64,000 nucleotides of DNA, taken from contig NC_088866.1 of NCBI RefSeq assembly GCF_032884065.1, positions 27,906,440 to 27,970,439 of the forward strand. The letters are read 5' to 3'. The DNA comes from Artemia franciscana. Lineage: Eukaryota; Arthropoda; Branchiopoda; Anostraca; Artemiidae. A program made the translations under genes and the position numbers. Under the pieces are notes generated by a model. That model was not told the DNA's origin, searched no databases, and saw only the letters and a list, made by a program, of their open reading frames with translations. Positions 23,216 to 35,115 of the stretch are shown one piece after another; within the stretch, counting starts at the first letter, position 1, and each line of letters starts with the position of its first letter.

Positions 23216-23370
23216 GTTTCTTTCCGGCTAAAAATCTTGGAAAACACTTAGAGTGGAGGGATCGGGATGAAACTTGGTGGGAAAAATAAGAACAAGTCCT
23301 AAAAACATGATTGACATAACCGGAGTGGATCTGCTCTCTTTGGGGTAGTTGGGGGGGGGGGAAATTTGTC
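23216..23370 (+). repeat. Solitary R1 tandem unit, partial
   Basis: CTTAGAGTGGAGGGATCGGG, GATGAAACTTGGTGGGAAAA and GGATCTGCTCTCTTTGGGG in R1 order. Confidence 0.75.
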
Positions 23371-23436
23371 ATGGAGAAAGATCCAGATATCCCAGTATTA
23401 GCTACTTAAAAAAATCCGAAACTATTTTTTTTTAAC

Positions 23437-23760
23437 CAGGTTTTTTCAATTCAATGCAAGGATCAGCTTGAAACCTTAAAACGAACAGAAATTATAACGT
23501 ATATGTAAGAAGTTGCTCCCTCCACAAGACTTTGCTATTTACGATAAAGCTTTGAATTTTTGTCCTAATTCTTTAATTTTGATTGCTGAAACACACTGGG
23601 CATTTAATTAGAATAATAAGCTTTGTTTAAAACTATGTAAGAAAAAATTAGCGCAAAGAGCAAGGTCTAGAGGAGGAGATAACCCCTTTCATATATGTAA
23701 TTTTATTTGTTTTAAATTTTGACATCACTCCTTACTTTCAGTTGAGAAACTTGTTTTTTT
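23437..23760. repeat. R2 head palindrome, diverged copy
   Basis: The arms carry AAAACGAACAGAAATTATAA at the left and CACTCCTTACTTTCAGTTGA at the right, with degraded inner arms. Confidence 0.65.
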
Positions 23761-24129
23761 ATTCATTTTATTACTTACAAATAGTATTTAAATTTATGAT
23801 AAGATACGTTTAAATTTCTATTTAAATAAGATACTTTTAATTTTCCCTTTCCTTTAGCACTTCCCTTAGCACTTTAGCACTTCAGCACTTTCCTTAGCAC
23901 TTCCTTAGCAAATCTTCTTCCCTTTCCTTAGCACTTTTCAACAACAGCAACAACAACAAAAAAGTTGAAACCTTATTTTCTATGGGGTATTTTCTGGGCG
24001 GGGGGGTTAATTTTCGGAGGGGATATTTTACAGAGAGTATTTTCCGTGATGGCTGTTTTACCACAATTTTTTTTTTTTGGGGGGGGGGGGTAAGAGCCTA
24101 GAACTGTTCCACGAACCAAAAGTCAAGAT

Positions 24130-24260
24130 GTACATGCTATTACCGCTAATAATTCTGTTACTTCTACTATTGCTACTACTACTGCTATAACACTAACATT
24201 ACAACTACGTCTCCTACTACCACAAGAACTACTATGACACTAGTACTATCAATGCTAAGT
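24130..24260 (+). repeat. Degenerate ACT/TAC triplet repeat
   Basis: Runs such as CTACTATTGCTACTACTACT are broken by single changes. Confidence 0.8.
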
Positions 24261-24469
24261 CTATGAAAATAAAATCTGAGAGAAAATTGGTGGCAAATTC
24301 GAACTAACAGAAGACACTATGTGCATTTAGATTTTCGAAATATGGTATCTGAAAAATTGTTTTGCATATTAAGTTGGAGCTCTTAGAGAACGCTTAAAGG
24401 GGAAGATCAACTGACCAAGAGACATTATGTGCACACTGCTACTACCACTACTAAGTTCACTAAATTGAA

Positions 24470-24930
24470 TCGAAAAGACACCAGGGTACAAGTACCATCT
24501 CAGGGTAAAAAAAAACCTGAGCCCGGGGCCTGCGTCGTAAGTCATGTCCTGGGAGTATATAAAATTTTATGTAATGGATGGTCGTAAAAACTTAATGTAT
24601 TTGATTGGAAATTGAAAATTCTTGTTACTTTTTAAAAGTCTTCAAAATACTGATCGGGGGCCATCAACCTCCTCCCCCAAACACCTTGTTTTCCCCAAAT
24701 ATATTTAATCAAAATTTTGAGATGGCTACTATTTTTGAAATAGTCAAACGATCAGATGACAAAAACTTCAGAATCAATATACTCCCCCCCCCCCACTTCA
24801 GAGTCCAGTACAAGGGTTGTGACTTATGCCCCAAGGGAATACAAGGTTTATATAGAAGACGTAGCAGTATAAACTACAGATGGGCCTCAAATGATTAGAA
24901 ATTGAAAGTTCTAATTCTCTCTTTTAAGTC
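24470..24930 (+). repeat. R3 family units
   Basis: ATTTGATTGGAAATTGAAAA, an AATATTTAATCAAAATTTTGA-type phrase and GATTAGAAATTGAAAGTTCT repeat in R3 order. The 97-codon frame at 24605-24898 is repeat translation. Confidence 0.6.
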
Positions 24931-24949
24931 AAAAGTAGTTGTGAAAAAA

Positions 24950-25178
24950 AATTATAGAAAAAAGAGTGGTATTTTTTTTTTGGCTTACTATAAAAAAAAA
25001 CTATTATTAGAATTAGACATTTGTAACAGAAATAGCAAGAAATATAAATACCATTGAGATATAAGACCCTGAAGTTAATGAAACATTCTCACCAAATGAA
25101 TGAATAGTGCACTAAATTTATAAATCAAGTTGTTTTCGGGATTAGAACTTCTACTGAGACTGCACCACTAACAGAACT
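24950..25178 (+). pseudogene. Duplicate of the BTB gene 3' UTR
   Basis: Aligns with about 43390-43610, inside the 3' untranslated region of the BTB gene. Shared text runs from TATTAGAATTAGACATTTG through CCCTGAAGTTAATGAAACAT to CTGCACCACTAACAGAACT, with scattered substitutions. The match stops sharply at 25178, where R1 repeat begins. No coding part of the gene was found upstream; R3 repeat lies there instead. This is either a truncated retrocopy or the remains of a larger duplication. Confidence 0.85.
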
Positions 25179-25766
25179 AAATATCAAATTTCATTAAGAT
25201 CCGGTCACCTGTTCTTAAGTTAAAAATACCTAAATTTTTCTAATTTTTCCAAATTAAACCCCTCCCCTCCCCAGCTCCTCCAAAGAGAACGGATCTGTTC
25301 CAATTATGTCAATCACGTATCTTGAACTTGTACTTATTCTTCCCATCAAAGTTTTATCCGGTTTGTCCACTCTAAGCGTTTTCCAATATTTCTATTACCC
25401 TCCTCCAACCCCCTATGTCCCCGGATCCAAGTCGAGTCGAAAATGGAGCATAAATGGAGATATATCCTTCTATATATCAGGTTTCATTAAGATCCGATCA
25501 CCTATTCGTAAGATAAAATACCCCAATTTTCACATTTTCCAAGAATTCCGGTTTCCCCCTCCAACTCCCCCCAATGTCACAGGATCTGGTCGGAATTTAA
25601 AATAAGAGCTTTAAAGCACAAGATCCTTCTAAATTTCAAATTTCATTAAGATCTGATCACCCGTTCGTAAGTTACAAATACCTCATTTTTCCAAACTACC
25701 CCCCGCCCAACTCCACCAAAGAGAGGAGATCCAGTCCGGTTATGTCGGTCACGTATCTTAGACTTG
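25179..25766 (-). mobile_element. R1 element, copy e (reverse, no head or tail)
   Basis: About two R1 units in reverse orientation, with CATTAAGATCCGGTCACC, C runs and CTCTAAGCGTTTTCCAA. The copy abuts the duplicated UTR on the left and the head of copy f on the right. Confidence 0.75.
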
Positions 25767-27735
25767 TTTTTATGGCACTTGGTATTAACCAAGTGACATA
25801 TAGCAGTCGCCAATTCTGTCGGTCTGTCTGTCTGTCTGTCGGTCTGTCCCGGTTTTGCTACTTTAGGCACTTCCAGGTAAGCTAGGACGATGAAATTTGG
25901 CAAGCGTATCAGGGACCGCACCAGATTAAATTAGAAATAGTCGTTTTCCCGATTTGACCATCTGGGGGGGGGAGTGGGGGCCCGGTTAATTCGCAAAAAA
26001 TAGAAAAAATGAAGTATTTTTAACTTATCAGCGGGTATTTGGATCTTAATGAAATTTCATGTTTGGAATGATATTGTGTCTTAGAGCTCTTATTTTAAAT
26101 CCCGACCGGATCTGATGACATTGGGGGGAGTCGGAGGGGGAAAACCTAAAGTCCCGGTTTTGCTACTTTAGGCACTTCCAGGTAAGCTAGGACGATGAAA
26201 TTTGGCAAGCGTATCAGGGACCGGACCAGATTAAATTAGAAATAGTCGTTTTCCCGATTTGACCATCTGGGGGGGGGAGTAGGGGCCGGTTAATTCGGAA
26301 AAATAGAAAAAATGAAGTATTTTTAACTTATGAGCGGGTGATTGGATCTTAATGAAATTTGATGTTTGGAATGATATTGTGTCTCAGAGCTCTTATTTTA
26401 AATCCCGACTGGGTCTGATGACATTGGGGGGAGTTGGAGGGGGGAAACCTAAAATCTTGGAAAACACTTAGAGTAGAGGGATCGGGATGAAACTTGATGG
26501 GAAAAATAAGCGCAAGTCCTAGATACATGATTGACATAATCGGAACTTATTTGTTCTCTTTGGGGTAGTTGGGGGGGAGTAAGTCTTAAAAATTAGAAAA
26601 ATGAGGTATTTTCAACTTGCGAACGGGTGATCGGATCTCAATGAAATTTGATGTTTAGAAGGATATCGTGTCTTAGAGCTCTTATTTTAAATCCCGACCA
26701 GATCTTGTGATGGGGGCGGGGAGTTGGGAGGGGGAACCTAAAACTTGGAAAACACTTAGAGTGGAGGGATCGGGATGAAACATGGTGGGAAAAATAAACA
26801 CAAGTCCTAGATAGATGATTGACATAAACGGAACGGATCCGCTCTCTTTTGGGTAGTTGGGGGGGGGGTTAATTCTGAAAAATTAGAAAAAATTAGGTAT
26901 TTTTAACTTACGAACGGGTGATTGGATCTATATGAAATTTGATTTTTAGAAGGATATCGTGGCTCAAAGCTCTTATTTTAAATCCTGACCGGATCTGGTG
27001 ACATTGGGGGAAGTTTGGGGTGGGGAGACTTAAAATGATGGGAAACGCTTAGATTGGAGGGATTGGGATGAAACTTGGTTGGAAAAATAAGCAAAAGTCT
27101 TGCATACGTAATTTACATAATTGGAACGGATCCGCTCAATTGCGGGGGGGGGGTAATTCTGAAAAATAAGAAAAATAACGTATTTTTAACTTACGAAGGA
27201 GTGATCGGATCTTCATGAAACTTCATATTTAGAAGGACCTCGTAACTCTGATATCTTATTTTAAATCTCAACCGGATCAAACGTAATTGGGGGGGGCAGT
27301 TGGGGGGACCGGAAATCTTAGAAAATACTAAAAGCGGTGAGATCAGGATGAAACTGGATGGGAAGAATAGAAACCTGTCTAAGATACGTGACTGACATAA
27401 CTGGACCGGATCTGCTCTCTTTGGTGGAATTGGGAGGGGGGAGGTAATTTTGAAAATTGAGGTATTTGTAACTTACGAAAGGGTGACCAGATCTTAATGA
27501 AATTTGATATTTAGAAGGATCTTGTGCTATAAAGTTTAACTTTAGGTTCTGACCTTCTCACAAGTGCCAAATGAGCTCTTGGCTCTTGGCTCTTCCGACC
27601 TCGTACCATATGAGCTCTCGGCTCTTCCGACCTCGTCCAAATGAGCTCTTGGCTCTTCCGACCTCGTAACATATGAGCTCTCGGCTCTTCCGACCTCGTC
27701 ACAAGTGCCATATGAGCTCTTAGCTCTTGTTATTC
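25767..27735 (+). mobile_element. R1 element, copy f, complete with head and expanded tail
   Basis: The head starts TTTTTATGGCACTTGGTATT and includes a hairpin (CACTTGGT/ACCAAGTG) and GTCTG repeats. A second near-identical head plus unit starts 305 bases later (25848 against 26153). Three to four more tandem units follow. The tail (27555-27730) holds about four copies of a 45-50-base unit with GAGCTCTTGGCTCTTCCGAC. Minus-strand frames at 27511-27742 with repeated EEPRAH peptides are translations of that tail. Confidence 0.8.
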
Positions 27736-29584
27736 TTCCCATCTAGTTTCATCCTGATCTCTTTGCTTTAAGTATTTTCTAAAATTTCTGCCCCCCCCCC
27801 AATGACGTTGAATCCAGTTGAAATTTAAAATACGAGATCTGAGTTACGAAGTCCTTCTAAATATGAAGTTTCATGAAGATCCGATCACTCCTTGGTAAGT
27901 TAAAAATACGTAATTTTTTCTAATTTTTCAGAATTAACCCTCCCCCCTAATTCCCACAAATAGAGCGGATCCATTCCAAGAATATCAATCAAATATCTAA
28001 GACTTCTGCTTATTTTTCCCACGAAGTTTCATTTTAGGTTCCCCCGCCCCAAACTCCCCCCAATGTCACCAGATCCGGTCGGGATTTAAAATAAGAGCTT
28101 TGAGACATGATTTCCTACTAAACATTAAATTTCATTGAGATCCGATCACCCGTTCGTAAGTTAAAAGTACCTCATTTTTTCTAATTTTTCAGAATTAAAC
28201 CCCCGCCCAACTACCCCAAAGAGAGCGGATCCGTTCCGGTTATGTCAATCATATATCTAGGACTTGTGCTTATTTTTTCCACCAAGTTTCGTCCCGACCC
28301 CTCCACTCCAATGTTTTCCAAGATTTTAGATTTCCCCTCTCACCCCCCCCCCCCCCCCAATGTCACCAGATCCGATCGGGATTTAAAATAAGAGCTCTGA
28401 GACACGATAGTAAGTTAAAAGTACCTAATTTTTTCTTATTTCTCAGAATTAACCCCCCCCCCAACTACCCCAAAGAGAGCGGATCCACTCCGCTTATGTC
28501 AATCATGTTTTTATGACTTGTTCTTATTTATCCCACCAAGTTTCATCCCGATCCCTCCACTCTAAGTGTATTCCACGATTTTAGGTCTCCCACTCCCAAC
28601 TCCCCCCCCCAATGTCACCAAATCCGGTCGGGATTTAAAATAAGAGCTCTGAGACACGATATCCTTCTAAATATCAAGTTTCATTGAGATCCAATCACCC
28701 GTTCGTAAGTTAAAAATACCTCATTTCTTCTAACTTTTCAGAATTACCCCCCCCCCAACTACCCCAAAGAGAGCGGATCCGTTCCGGTTATGTCAATCAT
28801 GTATCTAGGACTTGTGTTTCTTTTTTCCCACCCAGTTTCATCCCAATCCCTCCACTCTATGTGTTTTCCAAGATTTTATGTTTCCCCCTTCCAACTTCCC
28901 CCCCAATGTCACCAGATCCAGTCGGCATTTAAAATAAGAGCTTTGAGACACGATATCCTTCTAAATATCAAATTTCACTGGGATCCGATCACCCGTTCGT
29001 AAGTTAAAAACACCTAATTTTTTCTAATTTTTCAGCATTAACCCCTCCCCCCCTCCAACTACTCCAAAGAGAGTGGATCCGTTCCGGTTATGTCAATCAT
29101 GTATCTAGGACTTGTGCTTATTTTTCCCTCCAAGTTTCATCCCAAACCCTCCACTCTAAGTGTTTTCCAAGATTTTACGTTTCCTCTTCCCAAATCCCCC
29201 TCCCCCCAATGTCACCAGATCCGGTTGGGATTTAAAATAACCGCTCTGAGACACGATATCCTTACAAACATCAAATGTCATTAAGATCTGATCAACCGTT
29301 CGTAAGTTAAAAATACTTCTATTTTTCTATTTTTTCTGAATTAACGGGCCCTCCACCCCCCCCCCCAGATGGTCAAATCAGGAAAACGAAATCTGGTCCG
29401 GTTCCTGATACGTCTGCCAAATTTCATCGTCCTAGCTTACCTGGAAGTGCCTAAAGTAGCAAAACCGGGACCGACCGACCGACAGAATTTGCGATTGCTA
29501 TGTGTCACTTGGCTAATACCAAGTGCCAATACCATTTGCTCTCGTACCATTGGCTAAATACCATTTAGCCAAGTGCCATAAAAA
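27736..29584 (-). mobile_element. R1 element, copy g, reverse, tail-to-tail with copy f
   Basis: Six or so units in reverse orientation end at a head whose 5' end is at 29584. The head here has an additional internal repeat (CTAAATACCATTTAGCC and the CTAATACCAAGTGCCAA phrase). No tail module of its own is present; the units meet the tail of copy f directly. Short frames such as 28790-29002 and 29090-29284 share a peptide because they are repeat units. Confidence 0.8.
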
Positions 29585-29596
29585 CCGGGACAAAAC

Positions 29597-29618
29597 CAAA
29601 GTGTTGCTCTCGCAACAC
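29597..29618. repeat. Small hairpin shared with 58754-58776
   Basis: GTGTTGC and GCAACAC pair across TCTC. CAAAACCAAAGTGTTGCTCT runs identically here and near 58749. It sits exactly between R1 copy g and the next R2 body. Confidence 0.75.
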
Positions 29619-30316
29619 AATTACTATTTGTAAACACTGGTCAAAGTTTGTAACTTGTAGCCCCTCCCCCGGGAACTGTGAGGGAGTAAGTCTTCCCCAA
29701 AGACATAGTTTTTAGGTTTTTCAACTATGCTGAACAAAATGGTTGTCTCAGCATTTTGACCCGTTGACTTTGGGAAAAAATGAGCCTGGGAGGGGGTCTA
29801 GGTGCCCTCCAATATTTTGGTCACTTCAAAAAGGTACTAGAACTTTTAATTTACGTTAGAATGAGCCCTCTCGCAACATTCTAGGACCACTGGGTCGATA
29901 CGATCACCCCCGGGGAAAAGAAAAGAAGAAAAAAAAAAATGAACAAACAAATAAACACGCACCCGTGATTGGTCTTCTGGCAAAAAAAAATACGAAATTC
30001 CACATTTTTGTAGATAGGGCCTTGAAAATTCTACAGTAGGGTTCTCTGATACTCTGAGTGCGATAGCGTGATTTTTGTTAAGATTCTATGACTTTTAGGG
30101 GACGTTTCCTCCCATTTTCCAAAATGAGGTAAATTTTCTTAGGCTCGTAAGTTTTGATAAGGAAGACTAAATTTGATGAAACTTATATATTTTAAATCAA
30201 CAAAAAATCTGATTCTTTTGATGTATCTATTACTATTAATTTCCATTTTTTAATGTTTTGTTAACTATCGAGCCGGATTGCTCCTTACTACAGTTCGTTG
30301 CCACGAACTGTTCGAT
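29619..30316 (+). mobile_element. R2 element body and 3' end, no head
   Basis: Begins TTACTATTTGTAAACACTGG, continues through GTAACTTGTAGCCCC, CTTCAAAAAGGTACTAGAAC and AAATAAACACGCACCCGTGA, and ends with the hairpin motif CAGTTCGTTGCCACGAACTG. The body matches 36120-36807 throughout. Confidence 0.8.
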
Positions 30317-30589
30317 AGCCTGTGAAGCAATAATTTTGGGACGTTTTAAGTTTCAACTACGCTCTTTACTTCTCTTGGAAAAATTCTTCAAAAAAACGTT
30401 GTAATTATTTTGATAAATAGCCTTTTAAAATCTGTATCGGTGCTAAGTGAATCATCTAAAAATGTAAAAGGGAGATGATAGCCTTCTAGCCCTTTTTCGA
30501 ACTTCCTGTATATAGTGTACTTTGATGTTGGTTAACTTTCCCTTCAACATTTTCCAAGAGTTTTGCCTTAATATGCTGCGTCTTTTCAA

Positions 30590-30720
30590 ACACTCAAGGC
30601 TTAACTTCCCCCTTTTCCCAATAACCAGCCTTGTATTTAAGCAATGGGCAGCATTTGCAACTTACAGCACTTGTCCCAGGGACTGCATGAGCGTCACGTC
30701 ATCCTCAGAGGTGTAAATTT
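30590..30720 (+). repeat. R2 body fragment
   Basis: CCCAATAACCAGCCTTGTAT, GCAACTTACAGCACTTGTCC and GGGACTGCATGAGCG align with the start of the R2 body. It is strongly diverged. Confidence 0.45.
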
Positions 30721-31082
30721 TGACTTCGGGACTATTTTGAGTAAGATACTTCCCGAAATTCTTATCGGATATTTGGAAGTAAGGCAGCAAAACCGAGAGT
30801 GAATGGGAAATTCGATACCTTCCACCTAGTTTTATTTTTAATCCTCATCAGCATTCCCTGAAAGTTCAAATTTAATGGGCTCTACTGTTTTTGAGATATT
30901 GCAGATGCACCTTTTCAATGAGCAGGACACACATAGTATTTTCATATTTTATTGTACATACCCCTCAACATTCAACCTTTTAAAACACAAATAGAATCAA
31001 ACCTGCCCCTTTTTAAGGGCGGGGCATTGCATCCTCTGGGGAAAAGTTACAAACCCTGTTGACTTCATTGAACAAAATTATA

Positions 31083-33559
31083 CAGGGGTGGATCCAGGAT
31101 TTTCTATTGCGGGGATTGCATAATAGGTTGCTTCGATAAACTTACGGACAAAAAAATACCAGCAATTTAAAAGGAACCTCAACAATTATGCGTCGTAGGT
31201 AGGTAGTGAAAATGGTCATAAATTTAATCTAAAATCTGGAGAGGGGTAAAGTTCTAATAAATGTGTTGAAATCAAAATTGTATAAAAATATTGATAAAAA
31301 TTATAAAAATTTTATACTAAGTTATAAAAAGTACTTCACAATGAAAAACTAAAAAGCTGTTTACCATCTACAAAAAAAAATGATATTTAATATATTCTGC
31401 GTATTTTTTCGCCTTTGCACTTCTGACAACTATAGCAAGTAAGTTAAGCTTTGTATTGTCAAAAAAAAATATGGTCTTGAATCATCTTTTGGGGTTATGC
31501 ATTCTTTATGATACAGGTCAAACAATTTAGTATGTCGCCTAACTTTGTGGCATCGCTTAGTAATTTTTGATAGTAATGAAGAGTAGGAAATGAGGATTAA
31601 GATACAACTTTTATATTCATAAATAATGCATCAAACATTAAATATCAATTCTTTTAGGGATGTAACAAGAATAATAGAACAAAGAGACAGAAATACATAG
31701 AAGACCTTTAAAACGATGGTTTTAAGTACAACTTTCACTTTTCGTAACAACGTGGTGTATCTCCACTTTTTAAAGTTCAGTATATTTTGCTTAAGTTACA
31801 GAATTCACAGTTTAAAAAAAGAGTCTATTTCTTAATTTCGACTCCCGCCATATCTATTTATTACACGGTCAATTTATAATTAAATATTTTGGTGAACGTT
31901 TATAATGGCTAGTACTGTCAGTCTAGAGTCTTGTCAGTTTAGAGCTCTTCATTAGTATTTCCTCTTCTAATCATCCTAAAATATTCGAATAAAGACCAAA
32001 ATCGTCAGAAAAATATGAACTCCAATAAAAATGCATGTATGTAAGTGCTTCAAACTAAGTACACGAGTCGAAATACTTCTTTAAAAATAAATAATTACGT
32101 GTTTGTTATTTTTGTATTTGATAGGTATAGATTGGTGATTTAAATTCTCAGAGTTGCAAGCTGAGGTAGATTTCTTTTTCTTCTTTTTTTATCTAGAGAT
32201 ATCCAAATATTTAGTGTGAACGTTTAAATCTCGACATGTCTTGGCGATCACAAAAATGATAATTTGAAATATCGCCTTGGATTTAGCATTAAGTAAGAGA
32301 ATTTTCCTGTAAAAATTATGATTTATAAACAACCAATCTTGGAAATATGATTGGATGGCATGTATTAAAATAAGTATAAATCCTCAGCGGTATATATAGC
32401 AGTTTATACAGTTTTATGGACAAATATATGCATCCTCTATACAAAAACATAACTATATTTTGTGACTGGTTGGTATTGAGAAGGTGAGAAACTCTGAAAT
32501 AATATTGTAGTTTCATTCCATTTTCATGGTCAACTCAAGTAGAGTGAATTTTCACTTTTTCAACATTTCATTAATAAACGTTTGAAAAAATTGATGCCAT
32601 TCCCCTGTTTCAAACTGAGAAGTCAGAAGCCCATCTATATCGGTTAGAAAAAAATAAACACACAATTATTTGCCTTCTTTTATAAGCAGTTTTTCGAAAA
32701 TATATTTTTCTTAAATGACTACTCCGACCTTTGAAGGAGTATTTCGTCTTTTATCCTTAGTTTTAAGTGTATACTTATGCGAACCTTTATTAAAGTTCAG
32801 GAACTAAAGAGTTTGACCTTTCTTTTAATGTTTTAGGATGAACAGAGCAGGTTATATGCCACATTATGCAAAGCCTTAACTAGATGAAAATAAGCTGTAA
32901 AGTGGCCACCATTTGCTCAGCAAAATCCAAAACGTAAATTAATACTATGTTGTCACTTCTCATTTATTTACTTTCTATTATATAAATTCCCTTCAAAACA
33001 ACAATGTTGTACAAATTATTCCGCTTCAAAAAAAAGCCAACTCGAATTCTATGACTGCCAAAAAGTAATAACATCAATTTCTTTGTCTCTCTGCCATAAC
33101 GAGACTCAAAAACAAGTTTTTTACAATAAACAGAAATTAAAATTTTAAGTTTTTCAGCCCTGTTCTAACAGCACAATCTTGAAATATCATTTTGACAGCC
33201 TAAAGAAGTTGGTATTTTAAATTTCCCCTCCTTATGATTACGAAATGAAGAATTTCGCCTCCCAGTTGGCTTTTGTCGTAATACAGACTGATTCCCTTGA
33301 TAAATATTTTTAGGTGGTACGCCTTATCAGTAAAATCTAACAGAAACCATACAAAGTAACTGAAACTTTGTTTCAAACTTGTTTCTGAAAAGAAACAGTC
33401 TTAACAATTAAGAACTTATTAAAGACTCGACATCTAAAAACCAATTACAAAAAAAAATTCGTCTTAAACCCAACCGTAGCAAGCGATCCCAACCCCAAAT
33501 CCACCACTACGTTATGGGGCGCGTGCCCCTCGCGTCCTCCCCACCTGAATTTGCCACTG
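31083..33559. mobile_element. hAT-type DNA transposon, non-autonomous or decayed
   Basis: The ends are CAGGGGTGGATCCAGG at 31083 and, on the minus strand, CAGTGGCAAATTCAGG ending at 33559; 11 of 16 positions agree. A perfect 8-base duplication AAATTATA lies directly outside each end (31075-31082 and 33560-33567). An 8-bp target duplication and CAG-starting ends are hallmarks of the hAT superfamily. The 2,477-bp interior has no frame longer than about 66 codons and no transposase motif, so the copy depends on a transposase from elsewhere or has lost its gene. Confidence 0.75.
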
Positions 33560-33567
33560 AAATTATA

Positions 33568-35115
33568 TTTGTCAGGGTTTTAATTACTGACGAGGAAAGG
33601 TAGAATCTAAAATGACTAAGGGTCGCTGGCTGTCCTTCAATAGTTCTTCAACTTCCTGCCCAAAATCCCTTGAAATTTCCAATTTATTCCCCTCAGCTGT
33701 TTCTTAGATATTGATGATACTTCCCTCTGACAACCAGTACACAATCACGCAAACACTATTTTTTTTTGTCTTTAGTGTCCCTCTCCAAAATTGAGTGGTA
33801 TTTTTTATGCCCGTAGACATGGTTATTTGACCTTTTAAGTATTTTGAACAAGATGTTTATTTAAGTTTTAATCTATTTTTTTTTAAGGGAGAACAAATAA
33901 ACAGGGTATAAGAGGGGAATGGCAACCCATCAACCCCTTCTCAACATCCCCTGCAACATGCTCTGAAAGTCTCAGCTACCCTCAGCCATCCACTTATTAT
34001 CTATATCTTTCTGCTAATATTAGATATTGCTAATATTATCTTTCTGAAACAAGTAAGCACATCTTACTTGTTGTCTTGGTTGAAGTAGACTACTTCCATT
34101 TCAACTTTTACCTTGGTAATGGTTGAAGTAGGAGTTGAAGTGGTAGTGCTGGAAATCCTTATACCCCAAATAATGTAAATAGATGACTTGAGCATGAGCT
34201 TGTCATTTTATTAGCAGATTTAAACTGAGGTATGGAATCTACCTTCGGAAGGAAGTAACCTTCGAATCGGAACTTTTATTAGCCTGTAATTGTCAGTACT
34301 GCTCTCACAAATGTCTTTGATCGTATTTCCTTCAATTATCACATTTTTAGGTGATAAATTACCGCACTAGGTTTACGAATTACCGCACTAGGTTTCCTTG
34401 AATTTCTACCAGATTCTCTTCACTCGAGATAGCTAGAGGCTAGAGCGTATCATTCTCGTGAGGTTTTCTTCAAATATGCCACATTTTAACTAATGTTGCT
34501 CATTTACCCCAAATATAATATAATTTAGTATCAACTATGGAACAACTGCATTACATTGAAATACCTCACTTTCCGCAAATAAATCTCCCAAATTTCAATT
34601 TGTCTTTATCTAAATATTTGGTTTTTATTTAAATACATAAGCAAGCAATTAAATTCATCAAGACTCGGTGAAAATCTCTTCCTGGGTTATAAACACAGAA
34701 GGCAAACCACCCTATCTCACAAAAATCAATATGTGCACCTCCAATATTAGTTCCTTATCTTCACAGGGTAAATTTCCACTAGATTTGTCTAAAACCATAC
34801 AACCTTCATGGTAATAAATTCAGTCCTCACAAACTTGAAAATCAGAACTATTACAAGCCGGGTAGTGAAATCTTTTATAGGCTATGCCTACTAATTCTAC
34901 TTAACTAATGATTATTTTAAGAAACCGTTCCTTGGTTTTGGTCAGGCCCTCAAAGTTTTAGTTCCATTGGTGTTTACATAATCCGTTCAAACTTTGTTTT
35001 GTAGGGAAAGCTAGCTTGTATATTCAAAAACAGACTCTTAAGCAGCTACTATCTATTTTTGATAGTTAATAAGTACCAAAGGTTTTATTCTGGGTCTCTG
35101 GCGTAATTATATAAG
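33568..35115. other. Unassigned stretch
   Basis: No gene was supported. AATTACCGCACTAGGTTT is repeated with a period of 21 at 34357-34395. Confidence 0.4.

Noticed and set aside
27511-27742. Two overlapping frames encoding repeated SEEPRAH peptides
   Set aside because: They translate the 45-50-base repeats of the R1 tail in two frames and have no start or neighbour context.
28790-29284. Two frames beginning MSIMYLGLV, also similar to frames at 25306 and 26349
   Set aside because: They are R1 tandem units read in the same frame; similarity comes from repeat copies, not a protein family.
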